From Hydractinia symbiolongicarpus (taxonomy: Eukaryota > Cnidaria > Hydrozoa > Anthoathecata > Hydractiniidae), in NCBI RefSeq assembly GCF_029227915.1, contig NC_079887.1:16427650-16491649 (forward strand): a stretch of DNA of 64,000 nucleotides, given 5' to 3'. Both the position numbers and the translations under genes were made by a program. This document shows positions 58,324 to 64,000 of the stretch, one piece after another. Positions within the stretch are counted from its first letter, which is position 1. Each line of letters begins with the position of its first letter. A model generated the notes under the pieces. It was not told the DNA's origin. It made no database searches and worked only from the letters and a program-made list of their open reading frames with translations.

Positions 58324-60437
58324 TTAAGTTTTAGTGATCTAATTATTTTTTCGACACTTTTGGTCTCAATACGAGCCCACCGAAAATCGTGTCCGCTAAC
58401 AGGTGGATTAACATTAGTAGTGTCAGAAGAAAATTTAGAGGCTAGTTTGGCACCAACACTGACAAAAAATGAATTGAATGTGTTGGAAATTTCTTTTGGG
58501 TGAGAAGTTTCTGTACCATCGTTTTGGACTACTCGTTTTATCGAGGTAGTATTGCCTGACTTATCAGGAACCAGTTTTTTTATGGTTTTCCAAAGTTGTT
58601 TTGGCCGTTTTTGAAAGTCCTGCAAAACGTCATTATAGTACTCGTTTTTGAGTCGATTTTTGAGACCTATTACCTGGTTCCTTTTTTGTTTGAAAGCTTC
58701 CCAGTCTATGATGGATTTTGTTTTTGATGCTTTCCGTTTCAAGAAGTCTCTTTCTTTGATGGCTATTATTAATTCATCAGTGACCCATGCCTCAACACGG
58801 CCAGAAAATCTATGTGTTTTGAAAGGGGCATGTTTGTCAGCCACTGTTTTAACATTTTTATTCAGTTTCTCACATGCTTTATCAAGGTCATCATAATTAT
58901 TAAAATATGACCAGTCTAAATTCCTGAGGTCCTTCAGAAAAGCCTCTTCACTGAAGTTCTTGTAGCTACGAACCTTGCATGTTTTAGGTTCAAATTTTGG
59001 CCTTTTGAATTTTCTGATCACATAAACTAAATTGTGATCACTGATGCCTAAATCCATGACACCAGTTTTAGAAATACAAGAACTGTTAGAAAGTATCAAG
59101 TCTATAAGAGTGCTACTATTTTCAGTAACACGAGTTGGCTCCGTAATATGTTGTTTTAGGAAAAGAGTGGAGCATAATTCCTTTATTTTGGAGGAAAGAG
59201 CATATTTTGAAAGCATGTTACAGTTAAAATCTCCCAAGATAAAAACTTCTTTTTCTTTTGGGAACTTGTTAAAACACTGTTTAAAATGAGTACACAGGTT
59301 TTCGGTACTCTGCAAATCACTACCTCCAGGTGGCCTGTAAACCCCACACACGTAAATAGGTTTAGTTTTTTTCAGGCACACTTTCACCCATAGTGATTCA
59401 ACATTTTCGAAGTAAAGGTGTTTCAAAAGGTGGCTATCCAAGTTTTCATTAACAAAAATTAGAACACCCCCACCTCGTCTATTCCGATCATTCCTATAAC
59501 AAACATAGCCATCAATTTTAACGTCATTGTCAGTGATGGTGTCATCAATTTTGGTTTCACAGATGGAGAATACATCAAGTTTTGTTTGATGTAGCAGAAG
59601 TTTAACATAGTCTAGTTTGGATGACAGACCATTAATGTTGAGATGGGCCATTTTTAAGCCCTTCCCATTTCTGATTGCCTCAAAATCAAAGTTTTCATCA
59701 ATAGTAATATTGATGTTGTCCGGAATTTCGTCACCAAATGACTCCTCATTAGCAAAGGGCAAATTACGAGAAAGACAGGGACTGCAAACGAAAAACAGTT
59801 TATCTTCAGGAGTCTTCATAAATTGTTGATATTTTTTATCAGAAATACGCTCACATTTTTTATGAGCCCATAATCCACACTTGTCACAAGAAAGTGCTTT
59901 GTGTGTTTTTGCCACAGGTTTTAAGCATGAAGAACAGGGATACTTAACAGGACCTGGGTTGAGGCAGATGTCCCCTGACAAGAGGATTAAAAAATAGAAA
60001 TACTTGTGCCTGCTTGGCTTAAGTTTTGATAAAGCCATTAATTTTAATTGGAGAGTGAGCTGGCTTTCAGAAACTCTATTGCAGGCATCAAGTGAAGAGA
60101 TAGAAAAGAAACTCCTATCAAGTCGACTCATTTCGTTGTTGTTGGGTGAGCTACTTTTGAACGAAGGTTTTGTATTGCTCAAAAATACAACGAACACAAA
60201 AATCAGTTTTAGCGTAAATGTGGGGTTTCCTACCTGAGTAAAGTTATTTTTAAGTCGTAGAGAGATCATTCTACGGTTATGTGCTCTTCCAAAACTATGT
60301 TTGAAGGATCTGAGACAAGCCCATTTCCTTACGATGTTACACAGAAGGAGCAGCAGGAACCCACAACACAGCAAAGCTACCATATTAGATGATAGATGGA
60401 TAAAAAACTGACTGGGATAAAAACAATTTATTAACAA
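58308..60437 (-). CDS. LINE B N-terminal half: leader, 2A-like motif, PHD finger, APE endonuclease
   Basis: An open frame of 709 codons; the first ATG is at 60,383 (MVALLCCGFLLLLLC). Two hydrophobic segments (about residues 19-35 and 76-87) precede LILLSGDICLNPGP, a 2A-like ribosome-skipping motif (NPGP at 59,960-59,949). Then comes a PHD-type finger (C168, C171, C184, C187, H192, C195, C218, C221). The endonuclease follows: AHLNINGLSSK, ICETKID, VYRPPGG, LGDFNCN and GISDHN. The RT begins near the end (SLKLK) and is cut at 58,323; the last residues (GTVR) are read from the insert. In 2A-bearing LINEs the skip separates the leader from the enzyme. The usual Glu of DxExNPGP is Cys here. Confidence 0.88.
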   Translation of the reverse strand: MLINCFYPSQFFIHLSSNMVALLCCGFLLLLLCNIVRKWACLRSFKHSFGRAHNRRMISLRLKNNFTQVGNPTFTLKLIFVFVVFLSNTKPSFKSSSPNNNEMSRLDRSFFSISSLDACNRVSESQLTLQLKLMALSKLKPSRHKYFYFLILLSGDICLNPGPVKYPCSSCLKPVAKTHKALSCDKCGLWAHKKCERISDKKYQQFMKTPEDKLFFVCSPCLSRNLPFANEESFGDEIPDNINITIDENFDFEAIRNGKGLKMAHLNINGLSSKLDYVKLLLHQTKLDVFSICETKIDDTITDNDVKIDGYVCYRNDRNRRGGGVLIFVNENLDSHLLKHLYFENVESLWVKVCLKKTKPIYVCGVYRPPGGSDLQSTENLCTHFKQCFNKFPKEKEVFILGDFNCNMLSKYALSSKIKELCSTLFLKQHITEPTRVTENSSTLIDLILSNSSCISKTGVMDLGISDHNLVYVIRKFKRPKFEPKTCKVRSYKNFSEEAFLKDLRNLDWSYFNNYDDLDKACEKLNKNVKTVADKHAPFKTHRFSGRVEAWVTDELIIAIKERDFLKRKASKTKSIIDWEAFKQKRNQVIGLKNRLKNEYYNDVLQDFQKRPKQLWKTIKKLVPDKSGNTTSIKRVVQNDGTETSHPKEISNTFNSFFVSVGAKLASKFSSDTTNVNPPVSGHDFRWARIETKSVEKIIRSLKLKGTVR

Positions 60438-61160
60438 AAAACAATAATTTAAAAAACCTACAAAACAACAAATTAAAGAAATGAAAAGATATAAATGAGG
60501 TAAAGAAGGCAGTACAGTATATAATAAATCAAAAAGGACTTAGCTGTCAAAGCAGGAGCTCTTCAAGCTTTAGTCTTCTTTTTTCTTTCTTCGCCCTGCA
60601 CGTATATAATAAACCAGCTTTAACTTAACCCATATGACCCATGCTTATATCGTTTAATGATATCAAATATTGTCCCTTTTACAAAATATAATTAAGAACC
60701 ACATGACAAATGTTTACATTTTAGAACTGGTAGAAATAGAGTTTTTATTCTCGGGTCGGGAAAGTTCCAAAGCGCACGTGTTTTCATCGTTCATAGAAAC
60801 TTTTTTATCAGAAAAAAATTTATTATATTTATTTTATTTACTGCGACAATCGCCTGGAATTCATTTTCCAAAATCAAAGAAATAAACTTGGTAAGAGACT
60901 ATTAATTCTTTCTATAAATAAAATGCCCATTTAAAATCGCATTAAATTGTCTTTAAATTTAAAAGCTCAGTAGGAGTACAACGATTTGTTTCATAATATT
61001 AATTATTAAACAGCGAATCAGGTGAGTCAAATTAAAACCAACACACGATTTAATTATTTATAGGATTCTCAACACAATTCAAGGCATCATAACCACAAAG
61101 AATTAATGAACTTTACTCGACTTCAAGCATTCGAATGCGTCAAGCCTAAAATAAGGGAGC
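60438..61160. other. Intergenic; possible 5' part of the Ulp1 gene
   Basis: A + strand open stretch at about 60,670-60,885 (SSKAHVFSSFIETFLSEKN) may be an upstream exon of the peptidase gene; this is not proven. Confidence 0.25.
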
Positions 61161-61166
61161 CAATGA

Positions 61167-61985
61167 GTGAAAAACTTATGCACAGTAAAAGTAACAAGAA
61201 TTGTGCAAACCCGAAAAGGAACTGGACTGGTTTTCTACAAATCGGCTGAAAGCGTTAAAAGGACTCCAAGTCTAGTTTCTTTAAACAATTTTAAATCATT
61301 AATTCATAACCGGCCGTACAATCTATTTGTGAATCCATACGAAATGTTTTTAGATGAACTTGCCAGACTATGTGGAGAGCGGTACTTGTCTGGAGATCAC
61401 ATGATGTATGTCGTAAGGAAATTAAACGAAATGCAGGATGACGTTCTTTGTGTTTATGGGAATTATAACCCGGATCCAAAGAAATGTTTGGAAAGATTTA
61501 TGAGAAGTAAACAACAGCTTCCAACACGCATTGCATTTCTTTTAAACGTTGGAAGTAATCCACGCAACGGGGAGACTTACATTGGAACCTATGAAAAGCC
61601 TGGAAATCACTTTGCAATGGCAATAGTTTCTGACAGAACTACCTGCACATATGGTGATTCGTTGGGTTGGATGACCCCAATTGAATTAAAGGATCTCATT
61701 GACCAATACTGCAAAGTTCTTTACGGCGAAGGTGATGTCAACATCGTGGAATGTCACAAGCCACATTCTGGTAATGGTAAACACAAATGCAATACTGGCT
61801 GTTCTGTATCTTTTCCTCTTCAGAACGATGGAAACATTTGTGGTGTGATAGCTATCGTAATGCTATCTATAGCTGTTTTGAGACCAGCATATTTCAGAAT
61901 TTTACCTGGATTCGATAAGAAGTCTGATTCAAAACTTCCCTTCATTTTTCTACGCAATCCAACTAAATACCGTCGGTACTGTTAA
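61167..61985 (+). CDS. Ulp1-like cysteine peptidase (C48 type)
   Basis: Uninterrupted 272 codons. The catalytic layout of Ulp1/SENP peptidases is present: His in GNHFAMAIV (H148), Asp in YGDSLGW (D164), Gln and Cys in FPLQNDGNICGV (Q219, C225). Upstream LSGDHMMYVVRKLN resembles the 'W(L)xDDxI' block of the family. These enzymes cleave SUMO or related ubiquitin-like proteins, or process mobile-element proteins. The frame opens just after a stop with no ATG; the first in-frame Met is near residue 60 (YEMFLDEL), so a 5' exon is likely (acceptor-like 'tatgcacag' near 61,185). It is 0.2 kb upstream of MULE-type exons on the same strand. Ulp1-like peptidases are known passengers or parts of transposons, including some MULEs in plants. 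Confidence 0.75.
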   Translation: MKNLCTVKVTRIVQTRKGTGLVFYKSAESVKRTPSLVSLNNFKSLIHNRPYNLFVNPYEMFLDELARLCGERYLSGDHMMYVVRKLNEMQDDVLCVYGNYNPDPKKCLERFMRSKQQLPTRIAFLLNVGSNPRNGETYIGTYEKPGNHFAMAIVSDRTTCTYGDSLGWMTPIELKDLIDQYCKVLYGEGDVNIVECHKPHSGNGKHKCNTGCSVSFPLQNDGNICGVIAIVMLSIAVLRPAYFRILPGFDKKSDSKLPFIFLRNPTKYRRYC

Positions 61986-62190
61986 CCTTTTTTTCAATTT
62001 TACTTTTATATACTGGCAAATATCTATTATCTATGTTCTTATCTATGCAATGAAATATTACGTGCAGTTAAATATTGTAGGAAAGGTTTACGCGAATTAA
62101 TTCGATTTTTTTATTTCTTATTTATTTTAGTTTTATTTCAGTTATCTTCGCTCTGTAATAATGACTTGGTTTAGCTAAGAGAATATCGAT

Positions 62191-62292
62191 GTGTCTTTTG
62201 TATTGCCGAATTACGAGGATGATGAAGCAATATCAGACTCAGACTTGGACAGCGAAATTCATCGCGTTGATTTAGGGCCACAGGTAGCCGAG
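62191..62292 (+). CDS. Acidic exon of the MULE-like gene
   Basis: Thirty-four codons (LPNYEDDEAISDSDLDSE) ending at GAG|GTGAGT, a good donor in phase 0. It probably precedes the zinc-finger exon at 62,337. The start is not clear. Confidence 0.4.
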
Positions 62293-62336
62293 GTGAGTAG
62301 TTATATTTTACTAACCATAAAAAAGGCCATCTCTAG

Positions 62337-62651
62337 ATTAAAATTGATCCAAATAAGACCACGCAACAAACAAAATCAAATGGGAATCATTCAATAAGCG
62401 ATACAAAGAATAAAACTAAAAACGCTGTAAAAAGTAAAACGAAAAACCAAGCGAACCTTAATGAGTACAAATGTCATGTTTGCGGCGTAGCTGCATCAAC
62501 TCGATTCAACCTAAAACGTCACATTTCTCGGTATCACAAAAAAAGAAGATGTCGCGAAAGCGCAAGACGGAAATTGCATTTGCCTGGAGTGTGGTTATAG
62601 GTGTCGATATATTACAGACCTAAGAAAACATTTACACAAGCAACACTTAAA
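62337..62651 (+). CDS. Exon with two C2H2 zinc fingers, frameshifted
   Basis: Acceptor CATCTCTAG at 62,336, in phase with the previous exon. A basic linker leads to finger 1 (YKCHVCGVAASTRFNLKRH then ISRYH). In the following run of seven A (about 62,538-62,544) the frame shifts; the next frame gives finger 2 (CICLECGYRCRYITDLRKH then LHKQH) and ends at AAAG|GTATTC. C2H2 fingers bind DNA. The single-base error in a homopolymer may be a real lesion or an assembly error. Confidence 0.65.
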
Positions 62652-62774
62652 GGTATTCCGAACAGAAAGACTCACTTTTGATGACAATTCTGGTAAAAGA
62701 TGTTTCTTTAGGTGACTTGTAAATCCTACTTTAGCAATTCGGTATAATGTGTGTAAACATTATTCTTTCCGTAG

Positions 62775-62939
62775 CATTTCAAACGTGGAAAGATGATACT
62801 GAAACATCAAATCATTGCAGTTTTGTTATACTCTCGGGGAAAGTCAAAAACAAACAAAATGAAGCTCAACAGTATTACCAATGTAATCGGTGTGGACAAC
62901 ACAAACCGAACAGAAAAGGAAAAAGACGCGTTAAGATGT
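62775..62939 (+). CDS. FLYWCH/ZSWIM-like zinc exon 1 of MULE-like gene
   Basis: Acceptor TTTCCGTAG before CATTTC, donor ATGTCAG|GTACGC. The text FQTWKDDTETSNHCSFVILS, then YYQCNRCG and GKRRVKMSG, is the first half of a FLYWCH/WRKY-like zinc module found at the N-terminus of MULE-family and ZSWIM proteins. It joins in frame to the next exon (G|GA). Confidence 0.55.
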
Positions 62940-63045
62940 CAGGTACGCTATCTTTCATACCTATATTGTGCGTTGGTATTAAACATATAACAATGTTTCC
63001 GAAATACTAGGGAAATTCTAAATTCATTGTCCTCTCTTACTGTAG

Positions 63046-63216
63046 GAACCTGCAAAATAGAAAGAAATTGTACCAGCACAATCAAAGCTACTTTTCACGC
63101 TGACGGTAAAGTAACGGCAGACATATGCTGCACCCACTATGGCCATGAAAAAGAACTAGAACATACATGGATACCAAAGTCTAGCAGAAATAGTATTGGA
63201 TCCAAATTACAACAGG
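63046..63216 (+). CDS. FLYWCH/ZSWIM-like zinc exon 2 of MULE-like gene
   Basis: Acceptor CTCTTACTGTAG, donor CAACAG|GTAAAT. Text: GTCKIERNCTSTIKATFHAD, GKVTADICCTHYGHEKELEH. The Cys ... His-x-Gly-His pattern completes the zinc module (C...C...H.GH). Splicing to the next exon at 63,295 is supported by TTATTTACAG. Confidence 0.6.
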
Positions 63217-63294
63217 TAAATTATAGCGCCTTTACGCACTAGTGTTTTCCCTTTTCTGGAGTAATATCGCCAAGTTTATGTTTATTATTTACAG

Positions 63295-63668
63295 GGTGTT
63301 AGGCGGGATAAATCCTGAGCGATATTAGAGAAACAGTTATAGATGACGGACTACACAGAATCCATTTGACTTCAGCACAAGATCTTGAAAACTTGAAAAG
63401 AGCTTTTCAAATAAACGACATTCAGCGTCACGTCAATGACCAGGAAAGTGTTTTGTCTTGGATTCAGCAATGGAAATCCGATCCGTACAACCCTGTGCTG
63501 TACTATAAAATGCAAGGAGAAGAAAACAAGAAAAAAAAATTAAAAACGGATGATTTTATAATAATTATTCAAACGGAGTCTCAAAAGTATGTGTTTCAGC
63601 GATTCGCCAAGAACGGATTGTGTTGTGATTCTACACATGGAACAACAGGCTATGATTTCGTTCATTAG
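63295..63668 (+). pseudogene. MULE-like transposase exon, first catalytic Asp then stop
   Basis: It follows acceptor TTTATTTACAG. A base seems missing near 63,315 (GATAAATCCTG), after which the frame runs ILSDIRETVIDDGLHRIHLT, SAQDLENLKRAF, FIIIIQTESQKYVFQRFAKN and GLCCDSTHGTTGYDF. 'D(S/G)THGT..YDF' holds the first catalytic Asp of MULE-type DDE transposases. A TAG follows at once, and the second Asp and Glu regions are not present before the PHD-like text 50 bases on, so most of the catalytic core has been deleted. Confidence 0.65.
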
Positions 63669-63723
63669 TTCTTAACGATCAGCATATTTTTGTTTAGTGG
63701 AGATATTGAAAGAGACGTGGAGT

Positions 63724-63797
63724 TGCAGCATATGTACAAAAAGCAAGTACTCCAATATGATAATGTGTGATACATGTCAACAATGGTTTCACTGGTA
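63724..63797 (+). CDS. PHD-finger half exon
   Basis: The frame CSICTKSKYSNMIMCDTCQQ then WFHW is the first half of a PHD finger (C-x2-C ... C-x2-C-x4-H), ending at a donor CACTG|GTAAAT. Downstream, at about 63,896-63,935, KKEWFCKKCQQ could be the closing Cys pair. PHD fingers read histone tails. It may be the C-terminus of the MULE-like gene after a deletion. The rest lies at or beyond the window edge. Confidence 0.55.
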
Positions 63798-64000
63798 AAT
63801 TTTAGATCGCCTACGATTGTCATGTTTTTGTATTTAAATTATGAAAAAGTAATAGTTACATTTATATTTTAAAATGTTTCAAAATCTCATGCGAAAAAAG
63901 AATGGTTTTGCAAGAAATGTCAGCAAAGAACATGAAAAACTATACTTCTTACTTTATTTTATTTTATTGTACATATATGCTTTAGGTAATATTTGGTTAT

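Larger units (their letters stand above)
55226..60437 (-). mobile_element. CR1/L2-like LINE with 2A-like peptide and PHD finger (LINE B), split by an insert
   Basis: Reading leftwards: hydrophobic leader, 2A-like motif, PHD finger, APE endonuclease and RT start (60,437-58,324), then a 1.43-kb foreign insert (58,323-56,891), then the rest of RT (56,890-55,455), a 3' UTR and a (TTA)n tail at 55,250-55,226. Apart from the insert, the coding frame is almost free of lesions. Confidence 0.85.

Overview
The window reads as nuclear DNA of an animal. It is AT-rich, its few ordinary genes are split by GT-AG introns or sit far apart, and most of the sequence is transposable elements and simple repeats. 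The mix of families (Penelope-like and CR1/L2-like retroelements with 2A-like and SGNH modules, a LINE with a restriction-like endonuclease, Helitrons, THAP and MULE-like genes, and a dispersed 'cctcgttcccaggg' motif) suggests a marine invertebrate, most likely a cnidarian, perhaps a hydrozoan. That is inference; no species marker was found.

Only two genes look like intact host genes. One is a small membrane RING-H2 protein (8.14-8.59 kb, +). The other is the mitochondrial chaperone Tim10 in two coding exons (18.10-18.70 kb, -). Candidate single exons of unknown genes lie at 1.55, 9.3, 26.95, 27.6, 31.9 and 54.9 kb.

Layout: 0-5 kb, a 150-bp Helitron relic, a (TA)n tract, a possible DUF6589-like exon, a broken RecQ-like helicase (-) and a frameshifted Penelope-like RT (+). 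5-11 kb, mostly unrecognised DNA around the RING gene. 11.4-15.9 kb, a nearly full CR1/L2-like LINE with a coiled coil and an SGNH esterase domain in ORF1, then endonuclease/RT in ORF2. 16.4 kb, a 150-bp Helitron. 18-21 kb, Tim10, then two inverted LINE tails flanking a canonical 604-bp Helitron. 23-24 and 28.9-29.5 kb, degenerate tandem repeats. 29.8-31.3 kb, a decayed Penelope-like element with RT and GIY-YIG parts. 32.9-36.6 kb, an almost exact 1,813-bp tandem duplication. 37-42 kb, two palindromic MITE-like elements. 42.8-51.3 kb, a head-to-tail array of Helitrons invaded twice by a LINE with a restriction-like endonuclease. 51.4-53.3 kb, a long (TA)n tract and a 30-bp minisatellite. 55.2-60.4 kb, a reverse-strand LINE (2A-like peptide, PHD finger, endonuclease, RT) split by a 1.43-kb insert carrying a THAP-domain gene. 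61.1-64 kb, an Ulp1-type peptidase ORF followed by spliced C2H2, FLYWCH-like and MULE-transposase exons and half a PHD finger.

The best candidates for something new are the direct Helitron concatemer, the Ulp1/C2H2/MULE/PHD locus at the right edge, and the THAP insert with an apparent TTAA duplication inside the LINE. Most mobile genes show frameshifts, stops or lost catalytic residues, so the window is largely a record of old and recent transposition rather than of active host functions.
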